Source: SCTD01 sp963781675 | GTDB taxonomy: Bacteria; Actinomycetota; Actinomycetes; Mycobacteriales; SCTD01 | Reading direction: 5' to 3' | NCBI GenBank assembly: GCA_963781675.1 | Contig: CAWAGF010000006.1 | Span: 496,001 to 560,000 of the forward strand | Length of the DNA stretch: 64,000 nt | Shown: positions 16,330-24,737 of the stretch, one piece after another | Numbering within the stretch: the stretch's first letter is position 1 | Layout: the number at the start of each line of letters is the position of its first letter | Made by a program: the position numbers and the translations under genes | Notes under the pieces: generated by a model | The model's input: only the letters and a program-made list of their open reading frames with translations | Databases searched by the model: none | What the model was told of the DNA's origin: nothing

Positions 16330-17286
16330 ATGTCGGCGAAGAAGACCGAGCGGCTGCTCAACCTCGTGATCTGCCTGCTCCACACCCGGCGCTTCCTGTC
16401 CGTCCAGGAGATCCGCGCGGCGGTGCCGGGCTACGAGCAGGACACCGAGGAGTCGTTCCGCCGGATGTTCGAGCGCGACAAGGAGGAGCTCCGCGAGCTC
16501 GGCGTCCCGCTCGAGACCGGCACCGACAGCCACGCCCACGACGACGAGCCGGGGTACCGGATCGCGCGGCGCGACTACGAGCTGCCGGCCATCTCGCTGG
16601 AGCCCGACGAGGCGGCCGCGCTCGGCCTGGCCGCACGCCTCTGGCAGTCCGCGCCGCTGGCCGGCGCCACCGGCACCGCGCTGCTCAAGCTGCGTGCCGC
16701 GGGGGTGGAGGCCGTGCGCGCGCCGGCGGCGCTGGAGCCGCGCGTCGGCGCCTCCGAACCGGCCTTCGAGAGCGCGCTGCGGGCCGTGCAGGAGGGCCGG
16801 CGGGTCGTCTTCGACTACCGCGCCAGCGGCGTGGCCGCGCCCCAGCAGCGGCACGTCGAGCCGTGGGGCGTCGTGTCCTGGCGCGGCCGCTGGTACCTCG
16901 TCGGCCACGACGCCGACCGCGGGGCCGAGCGGGTGTTCCGGCTGTCCCGCATCGTGGGGACCGTGGCCGGCGTCGGCGAGCCCGGTGCGGTCGTGCCCCC
17001 GGAGGGGGTCGACCTGCGGGCGATGGCCGGCCGGATGGCCACCGAGGAGCCGCGCGAGACGGCGCGGGTGTCGCTGCGACCGGGCGCCGGCTGGGAGCTG
17101 CGCCGGGAGGCGACCGCCACCGCGGACGACCCCGACCGGGAGGGCTGGACCGTCGCGGAGGTCGGCTTCTCCGACCCGGAGCGGCTGGCCGACCGGGTCA
17201 CCGGCTTCGGCGCCGACGCCGTCGTGCTGTCCCCGCCCGCCGCCCGCGAGGCCGTCGTCCGCCGCCTGCAGGGGCTGGCCTCGTGA
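16330..17286 (+). CDS. pafB: Transcriptional regulator PafB (WYL domain)
   Basis: With PafC it forms the activator of the RecA/LexA-independent DNA-damage response described in mycobacteria. It has an N-terminal winged helix-turn-helix (about 1-70, MSAKKTERLLNLVICLLHTR) and a WYL domain (about 135-215, with WGVVSWRGRWYLVGHDADR and VFRLSRI), plus a C-terminal WCX-type extension. The ATG is fixed by the family N-terminus. It lies 22 bp before pafC. Despite the name it is not needed for pupylation; the linkage to pafA is positional. The WYL domain is thought to sense single-stranded DNA. Confidence 0.93.
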   Translation: MSAKKTERLLNLVICLLHTRRFLSVQEIRAAVPGYEQDTEESFRRMFERDKEELRELGVPLETGTDSHAHDDEPGYRIARRDYELPAISLEPDEAAALGLAARLWQSAPLAGATGTALLKLRAAGVEAVRAPAALEPRVGASEPAFESALRAVQEGRRVVFDYRASGVAAPQQRHVEPWGVVSWRGRWYLVGHDADRGAERVFRLSRIVGTVAGVGEPGAVVPPEGVDLRAMAGRMATEEPRETARVSLRPGAGWELRREATATADDPDREGWTVAEVGFSDPERLADRVTGFGADAVVLSPPAAREAVVRRLQGLAS

Positions 17287-17308
17287 GCCCCGCCGTGAGG
17301 ACGCCTCG

Positions 17309-18256
17309 ATGAGCACCGTCGGGCAGCTGCCCCGCCTGCTGGCCCTGGTCCCGTACCTCCTGGCCCGTCCCGGCGTGCGGCTGGCCGAGGTGGCCAGGGA
17401 CTTCGGCATCAGCGAGGACCGGCTGCGCAAGGACCTCAACCTGCTGTGGGTGTGCGGGCTGCCCGGGCACGGGCCGGGCGACCTCATCGACGTGGAGTTC
17501 GAGGGCGAGACGGTCACGCTGCTCGAGCCGGCCGGCGTCACCCGGCCGCTGCGGCTGACCGTCGACGAGGCGCTGGCGCTGATCGTCGCGCTGCGGGCCC
17601 TGGCCGAGACCCCGGGCCTCGACGAGCGGGACGCCGTCGACCGGGCCCTCGCGAAGGTCGAGCAGGCCGCCGGCACCGCTGCCGTGCCGGCCACCCGCGT
17701 CGAGATCTCGGTGGAGGGGGAGGAGCGCGTCCTGCCCGTCGTGCAGGGCGCCCTCGAGCAGCGTCGCCGGCTGCACCTGTCCTACTACGTCCCCGGCCGC
17801 GACGAGACCACCGAGCGCGACGTCGACCCGATGCGGCTGCTGCTCGTCGAGGGCCGCAGCTACCTGGAGGCGTGGTGCCGGCGGGTCGAGGGCGTGCGGC
17901 TGTTCCGCCTCGACCGGGTCGCGGACGTGCAGCTGCTCGACGTGCCGTCCGACCCGCCGCACGACGCGGCGCCGCGCGACCTGTCGCAGGGGCTGTTCCG
18001 GCCCGGGCCGGACGACCTGCTCGTGACGCTGGCGCTGCGGCCGGGAGCGGCCTGGGTGGCCGACTACCACCCCTGCGAGTCGGTGACGGAGGCCCCGGAC
18101 GGCGGCCTGACGGTCCGGCTGCGGGCCCGCGACACCTCCTGGGTGCGCCGGCTGGTCCTCCGGCTGGGCGACCAGGGGCGGGTGCTGGCCCCGCTGGAGC
18201 TGGCCGAGGCGGTCCGCGCGGACGCCGCGCTGGCCCTCGCGGCGTACGGCGACTGA
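17309..18256 (+). CDS. pafC: Transcriptional regulator PafC (WYL domain)
   Basis: Partner of PafB. N-terminal winged helix-turn-helix (about 1-75, LPRLLALVPYLLARPGVRLAEVARDFGISEDRLRKDL), central WYL domain (about 145-225, with DPMRLLLVEGRSYLEAWCRRVEGVRLFRLDRV) and a C-terminal WCX extension. The 315-residue length is normal. It starts 22 bp after the pafB stop, so the pair is one operon. A short dyad (18277-18291) follows the stop and may end the transcript. Confidence 0.93.
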   Translation: MSTVGQLPRLLALVPYLLARPGVRLAEVARDFGISEDRLRKDLNLLWVCGLPGHGPGDLIDVEFEGETVTLLEPAGVTRPLRLTVDEALALIVALRALAETPGLDERDAVDRALAKVEQAAGTAAVPATRVEISVEGEERVLPVVQGALEQRRRLHLSYYVPGRDETTERDVDPMRLLLVEGRSYLEAWCRRVEGVRLFRLDRVADVQLLDVPSDPPHDAAPRDLSQGLFRPGPDDLLVTLALRPGAAWVADYHPCESVTEAPDGGLTVRLRARDTSWVRRLVLRLGDQGRVLAPLELAEAVRADAALALAAYGD

Positions 18257-18276
18257 CCCGTACGGCCGTACCCGTC

Positions 18277-18291
18277 ATCACTCTGAGTGAT
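18277..18291. promoter_or_regulatory. Perfect dyad ATCACTC-T-GAGTGAT
   Basis: Seven-base arms around one base, about 20 bp after the pafC stop and 88 bp before the next start. A 12-bp palindrome GTACGGCCGTAC lies just upstream (18260-18271). The loop is too short for a good terminator, so an operator is also possible. Function not shown. Confidence 0.3.
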
Positions 18292-18379
18292 CGCGAAGCT
18301 CCGGGGTCAAGCACCAGGGCAGGTCTGCCGAAGCCGTCTGTGTCGCACACCGCGACGACAGACGAGGGAGATCCGGGCC

Positions 18380-18712
18380 ATGACCACCATCAAGGCGTCC
18401 TGCCCCACCTGCGGCGAGGTCGAGCTGACCCCCGCCGACGTGTCCCTCATGGTCTGCAGCCACGCGCCGCTGTCGTACTACGCGTTCTCCTGCCCGGGCT
18501 GCCACGACGAGGTGCGCAAGCCGGCCGACGACCACGTCGTGTCGCTGCTCGTCTCGGGCGGCGTCCCGGCCCACGTCTGGGACGTCCCGAGCGAGGCGCT
18601 GGAGGTCAAGGACGGCCCGCGGCTGTCCTACGACGACCTGCTCGACTTCGCGCTGCAGCTCGGCACCACCGACCTGCTGGCCGCTGCGGCCGGGGCCTCC
18701 GTCCGCACCTGA
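18380..18712 (+). CDS. Small zinc-ribbon protein, conserved in actinobacteria
   Basis: A 110-residue acidic protein. CPTC near the N-terminus (KASCPTCGEVELTPADVSLMVC) and CPGC further on (FSCPGCHDEVRKPADD) give four cysteines for one zinc site. The C-terminal half (LSYDDLLDFALQLGTTDLL) is probably helical. It has no membrane segment. The ATG is preceded by a usable Shine-Dalgarno (GAGGGAG about 12 bases upstream). It lies between pafC and a small membrane protein upstream of tatA. Function unknown. Confidence 0.8.
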   Translation: MTTIKASCPTCGEVELTPADVSLMVCSHAPLSYYAFSCPGCHDEVRKPADDHVVSLLVSGGVPAHVWDVPSEALEVKDGPRLSYDDLLDFALQLGTTDLLAAAAGASVRT

Positions 18713-18717
18713 GGCGC

Positions 18718-18723
18718 TAGCCT
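18718..18723 (+). promoter_or_regulatory. Candidate leaderless -10 of the small membrane protein gene
   Basis: TAGCCT ending 6 bases before the GTG at 18730. Same spacing as at dop and helY. Confidence 0.45.
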
Positions 18724-18729
18724 CCGCAC

Positions 18730-18975
18730 GTGTTCTGGGTCCTGCTCTCGCTCCTGCTGCTCGTCAGCCTGGTCGCCCTCGGCCTGACGCTGCTCAGCCT
18801 CTGGCGCCGCGTCAAGGTGCTCGGCCGGCAGGTCGCCGAGGCGGGGGAGACCGCCGCGCAGGTCCAGCAGGACGTGGTCGACGCCCGCGTCGGCGGGCCG
18901 CTCGAGGTCAAGCCCTGCCCGACGTGCGGCACCCCCGTGCAGGCCAAGGTCCTGCGCGCGTCGGCCACGCGCTAG
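18730..18975 (+). CDS. Small single-pass membrane protein with C-terminal CxxC
   Basis: An 81-residue protein. Residues about 2-25 form one membrane helix (FWVLLSLLLLVSLVALGLTLL), followed by a short coiled-coil-like stretch (VLGRQVAEAGETAAQVQQ) and a tail with CPTC. It starts at GTG, 6 bases after TAGCCT. A gene of this shape is common just before tatA in actinobacteria; the function is unknown. The CxxC pair alone cannot form a full zinc site, so dimer or redox use is possible. Confidence 0.7.
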   Translation: MFWVLLSLLLLVSLVALGLTLLSLWRRVKVLGRQVAEAGETAAQVQQDVVDARVGGPLEVKPCPTCGTPVQAKVLRASATR

Positions 18976-19040
18976 CCACCCGCCGTCCACCCTCCCGGCG
19001 TACGCTTCCCCCTGTCGTCCACGCGCAGAGGAGCACCACC

Positions 19041-19337
19041 GTGTCGTTGCCCGGAGGCTGGGAGCTCGTCCTGGTCGTGATCGTGATCATGGTGCTCTTC
19101 GGCGCGAAGCGGCTCCCGGACGCCTCCCGCTCGCTCGGCCGCTCGCTGCGCATCTTCAAGGCCGAGACCAAGGGCCTGCGCTCGGACGAGGACGTCCCGG
19201 GCACGGTCGACAGCGAGACGCGGGCGGTCCCCGGCGACCCGCGCGACGACGCGGAGTACCAGCGCTGGCTGGCCCAGCAGCAGGGCGGCGCCACGAGCCC
19301 CCAGCCGGCGCCGGGCACCGACCCCCGACAGCTGTAG
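19041..19337 (+). CDS. tatA: Twin-arginine translocase subunit TatA
   Basis: Pore-forming subunit of the Tat pathway, which exports folded proteins. One N-terminal membrane helix (GGWELVLVVIVIMVLFGAKRL) leads into the FGxxxLP motif (FGAKRLPD) and an amphipathic helix (ASRSLGRSLRIFKAETKGL), then a loose polar tail. I start it at GTG 19041, with GAGGAG about 8 bases upstream; the longer frame from 18924 overlaps the previous gene. TACGCT at 19001-19006 may be its -10. The tatC ATG directly follows the stop. Confidence 0.94.
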   Translation: MSLPGGWELVLVVIVIMVLFGAKRLPDASRSLGRSLRIFKAETKGLRSDEDVPGTVDSETRAVPGDPRDDAEYQRWLAQQQGGATSPQPAPGTDPRQL

Positions 19338-20213
19338 ATGGCCGCGCCCGCGGCGCGCCGGAAGACCGCGCGGCCGCCTGACGGCCGGATGGCCCTGGTC
19401 GAGCACCTGCGCGAGCTGCGCAACCGGCTCGGCATCTCCCTGCTGGCGCTCGCCGTCGCGGTCGTCGGCGCGCTGATCATGCGCGAGCGGATCTTCGACC
19501 TGCTCAAGCGCCCGTACTGCCAGACCGACGTCGCCCGCGAGGCGGCCCGCGCCTCCGGCAACCAGTGCGAGCTGTTCGCCTTCGGGACCTTCGAGCAGTT
19601 CTCCGTCAGCCTGCGGATCTCCCTGATCGCCGCTGTGATCGTCTCCTCGCCGGTGTGGCTCTACCAGCTCGGCGCGTTCATCACGCCGGCCCTGCACCGC
19701 AAGGAGAAGAAGTACGCCGCGGCCTTCCTCGGCGCGGCCCTGGTGCTGTTCGCGATCGGCGTCGTCTTCGCCTACCTCACGATCAGCCGCGGCCTGCAGT
19801 TCCTGCTCTCCTTCGGCGGCGAGGGCATCGTCACGCTGCCCTCGATCCAGAGCTACCTGTCCTTCGTCACGCTCACCCTGCTCGCGTTCGGGATCGCGTT
19901 CCTGTTCCCGGTGATCGTGCTGTTCCTGAACTTCGTGGGGCTGTTCCCCTCGCACCGCATGCGCTCCTGGCGGCGCGGCATGACGGTCGGCATCGCCGTC
20001 GCCTCCGCCGTGCTGACGCCGTCCCAGGACCCCTTCACCTTCATGGCGATGGCCCTGCCGCTCTACGCGCTGTACGAGGCCTGCATCGTCATCGCGCGCG
20101 TCCGTGAGCGGGCCCAGCGACGGCGCCGTGCGGTGCAGCCCGGCGCCCAGGAGCTGGAGCGGCTCGGGGACGACGAGACGTCCTACGTCGACGATCGGCC
20201 CTCGCCGCTCTAG
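19338..20213 (+). CDS. tatC: Twin-arginine translocase subunit TatC
   Basis: Signal-peptide receptor of the Tat system. DGRMALVEHLRELRNRL is the cytoplasmic N-terminal motif, and six membrane helices follow. FGTFEQFSVSLRISLI holds the conserved glutamate region of the first periplasmic loop. The 291 aa include a basic, disordered C-terminal tail. Its start codon abuts the tatA stop with no gap, so the two are translated from one message. Likely local cargo includes the DUF1501 and DUF1800 proteins at 49.7-52.6 kb, which have twin-arginine-like signals. Confidence 0.95.
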   Translation: MAAPAARRKTARPPDGRMALVEHLRELRNRLGISLLALAVAVVGALIMRERIFDLLKRPYCQTDVAREAARASGNQCELFAFGTFEQFSVSLRISLIAAVIVSSPVWLYQLGAFITPALHRKEKKYAAAFLGAALVLFAIGVVFAYLTISRGLQFLLSFGGEGIVTLPSIQSYLSFVTLTLLAFGIAFLFPVIVLFLNFVGLFPSHRMRSWRRGMTVGIAVASAVLTPSQDPFTFMAMALPLYALYEACIVIARVRERAQRRRRAVQPGAQELERLGDDETSYVDDRPSPL

Positions 20214-20216
20214 ACG

Positions 20217-20222
20217 TAGCCT
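20217..20222 (+). promoter_or_regulatory. Candidate leaderless -10 of helY
   Basis: TAGCCT ending 6 bases before the helY GTG at 20229; no Shine-Dalgarno sequence. It lies right after the tatC stop. Confidence 0.5.
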
Positions 20223-20228
20223 TCGACG

Positions 20229-22961
20229 GTGAGCACCTCGCCCGCCGAGCGCTACGCCTCCTTCCGCCGCAACCAGGTGGGCGCGGCGCTGGCGGACTTC
20301 GAGGTCGGGTACCCGTTCGGGCTGGACGCCTTCCAGCGCACCGCCTGCGCCGCCCTCGAGGCCGGCCGGAGCGTCCTGGTCGCCGCACCCACCGGCGCGG
20401 GCAAGACCGTCGTCGGCGAGTTCGCGGTGCACCTCGCGCTCCGCTCGGGGCAGAAGTGCTTCTACACCACGCCGATCAAGGCGCTGTCGAACCAGAAGTA
20501 CAACGACCTGGTGCAGCGGCACGGCGCCGACCGGGTGGGGCTGCTCACCGGCGACAACGCCGTCAACGGCGACGCTGACGTCGTCGTGATGACCACCGAG
20601 GTCCTGCGGAACATGCTGTACGCCGACCTCGACGGCGGGTCGGACCGCCTGCGGGGCCTGGCCCACGTGGTGATGGACGAGGTGCACTACCTCGCCGACC
20701 GCGAGCGCGGCGCCGTCTGGGAGGAGGTCATCATCCACCTCCCGGCGGGGGTGCAGGTCACCTCGCTGTCGGCGACCGTGAGCAACGCCGAGGAGTTCGG
20801 CGAGTGGCTGGGCACCGTGCGCGGCGACACCGAGGTGGTCGTCGAGGAGCACCGGCCGGTGCCCCTGTGGCAGCACGTCCTGGTCGGCAGCCGCCTCTAC
20901 GACCTCTTCGTCGGAGACGGACGTGTCGTGGGCGAGGGCAAGGAGGTCAACCCGCAGCTGGAGCGGCTGGCCCGGGACGAGGGGCGCCTCCCGGCCCGCG
21001 GCGGTCGCGGCTCGCGGCCGGCCCCCCGGCGGCCCGTCGTCAGCCGCCCGGACGTGCTGACGCGGCTGGACAGCCAGGGGCTGCTCCCGGCGATCACCTT
21101 CATCTTCAGCCGGGCCGGCTGCGCCGCCGCGGTCGAGCAGTGCCTGCGCTCGGGCCTGCGCCTCAACACCGCGGAGGAGGCCGAGCGGGTCCGGGTCGTC
21201 GTCGAGCGCAAGACGGCCTCCCTCCCGCGCGAGGACCTGCGGGTGCTCGGCTACTGGGACTGGCTGGAGGGGCTGCAGCGCGGCATCGCGGCGCACCACG
21301 CCGGGATGCTGCCGACCTTCAAGGAGGTCGTCGAGGAGCTGTTCACCACCGGCCTGGTCAAGGCCGTGTTCGCCACCGAGACGCTGGCGCTCGGCATCAA
21401 CATGCCGGCCCGCTCCGTCGTCCTCGAGAAGCTGGTCAAGTGGAACGGCGAGACGCACGCCGACGTGACGCCGGGGGAGTACACCCAGCTCACCGGCCGC
21501 GCCGGCCGTCGCGGCATCGACGTCGAGGGCCACGCCGTCGTGCTCTGGCAGCCCGGAACGGACCCGCGGCACGTCGCCGGGCTCGCCTCTACCCGCACCT
21601 ACCCGCTCCGGTCGAGCTTCCGGCCGTCCTACAACATGGCCGTCAACCTCGTCGGCTCGCTCGGGCGGGAGCAGGCGCGCACCCTGCTCGAGAGCTCGTT
21701 CGCGCAGTTCCAGGCCGACGCCTCCGTGGTCGGGCTGGCCCGCCAGATCAGCCGCAACCTCGAGGGGCTGGAGGGCTACCGCGAGGCGATGACCTGCCAC
21801 CTCGGCGACGCGAACGAGTACGCCGAGCTGCGCGCGGAGCTCAAGCGCCGCGAGAACGACCTGGCCCGCAGCGGTGCCTCGCAGCGCCGGGCCGCCGCGG
21901 CCGCGTCGCTGGAGCAGCTCAAGCCCGGTGACGTCATCCGCGTCCCGACCGGCCGCCGGTCCGGCCTCGCGGTCGTGCTGGACCCGGGCGTCGGCAGCAA
22001 CGGCGACGCGCACCCCATGGTGGTCACCGAGGACCGCTGGGCCGGCCGGCTCTCCTCCGCCGACTTCTCGCAGGCCGTCGAGCCGCTGGCCCGGGTCAAG
22101 GTGCCGAAGGGCTTCAACGCGCGCTCGCCGCAGGCCCGCCGCGACCTCGCGGGCACGCTGCGCAACCTGGACCTGCCGTACGAGGGGCGCTCCCGTCGGC
22201 GGGCCGCCGCGGCCGACGACGAGCAGCTCGCGGCGCTGCGGTCGGCCCTGCGCCGGCACCCCGTGCACGGCTGCGACGACCGCGAGGCGCACATGCGCTG
22301 GGCCGAGCGCTGGCACCGGCTGCGCGAGGAGACCGACAAGCTGGAGCGACGCGTCTCGGGCAAGACGTCCTCCATCGCCCGCACCTTCGACCGGGTGTGC
22401 GCGGTGCTCGACGCGCTGGGCTACCTGCAGGGCGAGCAGGTGGCGCCGGCCGGCCGGTCGCTGTCCCGCGTCTACAGCGAGTCCGACCTGCTGGCCGTCG
22501 AGAGCCTGCGGCAGGGGCTGTGGGACGACCTGTCGCCCGCCGAGCTGGCCGCTGTCGTGTCGACGCTGGTCTACAGCGCGCGTCGCGCCGACGAGTCCAA
22601 CCCGCTCGTGCCGTCCGGCCCGGTGCAGGCCGCCCTGAAGGAGATGGACCGGCTGTGGCGCACGCTCGGCGAGGTCGAGTCCGAGGCGGGCGTGCAGTTC
22701 CTGCGGCAGCCGGACAACGGCTTCGCCTGGGCGACCTGGCGGTGGGCCGGGGGAGCGACGCTGGAGCAGGTGCTCCAGGACGACCAGGACATGACGGCCG
22801 GCGACTTCGTCCGCTGGTGCAAGCAGATCGTCGACCTGCTCGGGCAGATCGCCCTGGTCGCCGGCGACCTGTCGCCGCGCGGCGAGGAGGTGCGGCGCAC
22901 GACGCGCAAGGCCATGGACGCCGTGCGCCGCGGCGTCGTCGCCTACAGCAGCGTCAGCTGA
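20229..22961 (+). CDS. helY: Ski2/Mtr4-like DEAD/DEAH-box helicase HelY
   Basis: A 910-residue ATP-dependent RNA helicase of the Ski2-like type, present in most actinobacteria downstream of tatC. Motif I APTGAGKT (53-60), motif II MDEVHYLAD, motif III SATVSN, and the second RecA domain with ITFIFSRAGC, LFTTGLVKAVFATETLALGINMPAR and QLTGRAGRRG are all present. A C-terminal rRNA-processing arch/DSHCT domain ends the protein (FVRWCKQIVDLLGQIALV). It probably acts in RNA turnover, but the substrates are not known. It starts at GTG 20229; maf follows 22 bp later. Confidence 0.92.
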   Translation: MSTSPAERYASFRRNQVGAALADFEVGYPFGLDAFQRTACAALEAGRSVLVAAPTGAGKTVVGEFAVHLALRSGQKCFYTTPIKALSNQKYNDLVQRHGADRVGLLTGDNAVNGDADVVVMTTEVLRNMLYADLDGGSDRLRGLAHVVMDEVHYLADRERGAVWEEVIIHLPAGVQVTSLSATVSNAEEFGEWLGTVRGDTEVVVEEHRPVPLWQHVLVGSRLYDLFVGDGRVVGEGKEVNPQLERLARDEGRLPARGGRGSRPAPRRPVVSRPDVLTRLDSQGLLPAITFIFSRAGCAAAVEQCLRSGLRLNTAEEAERVRVVVERKTASLPREDLRVLGYWDWLEGLQRGIAAHHAGMLPTFKEVVEELFTTGLVKAVFATETLALGINMPARSVVLEKLVKWNGETHADVTPGEYTQLTGRAGRRGIDVEGHAVVLWQPGTDPRHVAGLASTRTYPLRSSFRPSYNMAVNLVGSLGREQARTLLESSFAQFQADASVVGLARQISRNLEGLEGYREAMTCHLGDANEYAELRAELKRRENDLARSGASQRRAAAAASLEQLKPGDVIRVPTGRRSGLAVVLDPGVGSNGDAHPMVVTEDRWAGRLSSADFSQAVEPLARVKVPKGFNARSPQARRDLAGTLRNLDLPYEGRSRRRAAAADDEQLAALRSALRRHPVHGCDDREAHMRWAERWHRLREETDKLERRVSGKTSSIARTFDRVCAVLDALGYLQGEQVAPAGRSLSRVYSESDLLAVESLRQGLWDDLSPAELAAVVSTLVYSARRADESNPLVPSGPVQAALKEMDRLWRTLGEVESEAGVQFLRQPDNGFAWATWRWAGGATLEQVLQDDQDMTAGDFVRWCKQIVDLLGQIALVAGDLSPRGEEVRRTTRKAMDAVRRGVVAYSSVS

Positions 22962-22983
22962 CGCGCCGGTAGCCTCGATCGGC

Positions 22984-23580
22984 GTGACGACCCGTCCGCT
23001 CGTGCTGGCCAGCGCCTCGCCTGCGCGCCTGCGCCTGCTCCGCGACGCCGGCATCGACCCGCGGGTCGTCGTCAGCGGCGTGGACGAGACCGGCGTGCAG
23101 GCCGAGGACCCGCAGGCGCTCGTCCTGGAGCTCGCGGTCCTCAAGGCCGAGGCCGTCGCCGGCGCGCTCGGCGCGGACGAGGTGGTGGTCGGCGCCGACT
23201 CGATGCTCGAGCTCGACGGCGAGGTGCTGGGCAAGCCGCGCGACGCCGCCGACGCCACCGCCCGCTGGCAGCGCATGCGGGGCCGCACCGGCGTCCTGCA
23301 CACCGGTCACTGCGTCGTCGACGTGCCGACCGGACGGCTGGCCGCCGCGGTGGCCTCCACGACCGTCCGCTTCGGCTCGCCCAGCGACGCGGAGGTGGAC
23401 GCCTACGTCGCCAGCGGTGAGCCGCTGCACGTGGCCGGCGCGTTCACCCTCGACGGCCGCTCGGCGCCGTTCCTCGACGGGATCGAGGGCGACCCGGGCA
23501 ACGTCATCGGCCTGTCGCTGCCCCTGCTGCGCGACCTGCTGGCCGAGCTCGACGTCCAGATCACGGACCTCTGGACATGA
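22984..23580 (+). CDS. maf: Maf family nucleoside triphosphate pyrophosphatase
   Basis: House-cleaning enzyme that hydrolyses non-canonical nucleotides (dTTP/UTP-type or modified) to the monophosphate. Family marks are LASASPARLRLLRDAGI at the N-terminus, VVGADSMLELDGEVLGKP in the middle (catalytic Asp) and the EGDPGNVIGLSLPLL end. The 198 aa are normal. It starts at GTG 22984, 8 bases after a TAGCCT hexamer (22970-22975). The dusB gene follows after 10 bp. Confidence 0.92.
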   Translation: MTTRPLVLASASPARLRLLRDAGIDPRVVVSGVDETGVQAEDPQALVLELAVLKAEAVAGALGADEVVVGADSMLELDGEVLGKPRDAADATARWQRMRGRTGVLHTGHCVVDVPTGRLAAAVASTTVRFGSPSDAEVDAYVASGEPLHVAGAFTLDGRSAPFLDGIEGDPGNVIGLSLPLLRDLLAELDVQITDLWT

Positions 23581-23590
23581 GAGCCCGGTC

Positions 23591-24727
23591 GTGACCACCG
23601 CGCTGCACCCGGGCCTGCGGATCGGCCCGCTCCAGGTCGACCTGCCGGTCGTGCTGGCGCCGATGGCCGGCGTCACGAACGCCGCCTACCGCTCGCTCTG
23701 CCGGTCGTACGGCGCCGGGCTCTACGTCAGCGAGATGGTCAGCGCCCGGGCGCTGCTCGAGGTCAACGAGACGACAAACCGCCGGGCGTCGTTCGGCGCC
23801 GACGAGACCGTGCGCAGCATCCAGCTCTACGCCACCAACCCGGACGTCGTGGCCGCCGCGGTGCGCAAGCTCGTCGACGAGGACGGCGTCGACCACGTCG
23901 ACCTCAACGTCGGCTGCCCGTCTCCGAAGGTGACCCGGCGCGGCGGCGGCTCGGCGCTGCCGGCCCACCCGGTGCTCTTCGGCAACCTGGTCCGCGCCGC
24001 GGTGCGTGCCGCGGGTGACGTGCCGGTCACGGTCAAGATGCGCAAGGGGGTCGACGACCAGAACCTCACGTTCATGGAAGCCGGCCGGCGGGCGCAGGAC
24101 GAGGGGGCCGCCGCCGTCGCGCTGCACGCCCGCACCGCCGAGCAGTTCTACAGCGGCCGCGCCGACTGGGACGCGATCGGCGAGCTGAAGAGCGCCCTCG
24201 CACACGTCCCGGTGCTGGGCAACGGCGACATCTGGGCGGCCACCGACGCACTGCGCATGATGGAGCAGACCGGCTGCGACGGCGTCGTCGTCGGGCGCGG
24301 GTGCCTGGGCAAGCCCTGGCTGTTCCGCGACCTGGCCGACGTCTTCACCGGGCGCGCGCCGCAGGCACCGCCCCGCGTCGGGGAGGTCGTGCCGGTCATG
24401 AAGCAGCACGCCCGGATGCTCGTCGAGGCGCGCGGCGACGAGGGCTTCGCCGTCCGCGACTTCCGCCGGCACACCGGCTGGTACATGACCGGCTACCCCG
24501 TCGGCGGCGCCGCCCGCAAGCGGCTCGCCATGGCGTCCTCGCTCGCCGAGCTGGACGAGCTGCTGGACGCGCTCGACCCGGCCGCCGAGCTGCCGGCCGG
24601 CGCGGAGCTGCTGCCGCGCGGCCACGTGCAGGGGCCGCGGCACGTCGTGCTGCCGGAGCACTGGCTGCGCGACCGGCTCGACCCGACGCCGCCGGACGAC
24701 GCGGGCGCCTTCCACCAGGGCGGCTGA
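23591..24727 (+). CDS. dusB: tRNA-dihydrouridine synthase
   Basis: FMN enzyme that reduces uridines in the tRNA D-loop. The TIM-barrel part shows VVLAPMAGVTNAAYRSLCR, the catalytic cysteine in NVGCPSPKVTRRGGG, KMRKG, HARTAEQFYSG, NGDIW and VVGRGCLGKPW (FMN phosphate site). The C-terminal helical tRNA-binding part ends near 378 aa. I take GTG 23591 as start since VTTALHPGLRIGPLQVDLPVVLAPM fits the family; the longer open frame overlaps maf. The assignment to the B type is by general similarity. Confidence 0.92.
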   Translation: MTTALHPGLRIGPLQVDLPVVLAPMAGVTNAAYRSLCRSYGAGLYVSEMVSARALLEVNETTNRRASFGADETVRSIQLYATNPDVVAAAVRKLVDEDGVDHVDLNVGCPSPKVTRRGGGSALPAHPVLFGNLVRAAVRAAGDVPVTVKMRKGVDDQNLTFMEAGRRAQDEGAAAVALHARTAEQFYSGRADWDAIGELKSALAHVPVLGNGDIWAATDALRMMEQTGCDGVVVGRGCLGKPWLFRDLADVFTGRAPQAPPRVGEVVPVMKQHARMLVEARGDEGFAVRDFRRHTGWYMTGYPVGGAARKRLAMASSLAELDELLDALDPAAELPAGAELLPRGHVQGPRHVVLPEHWLRDRLDPTPPDDAGAFHQGG

Positions 24728-24737
24728 CCAGCAGGCC

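Noticed and set aside
18972..23303. A 1443-codon open frame on the minus strand opposite tatC, helY and maf
   Set aside because: Low-complexity His/Arg/Val-rich product typical of high-GC shadow frames; the plus-strand genes have clear family motifs.
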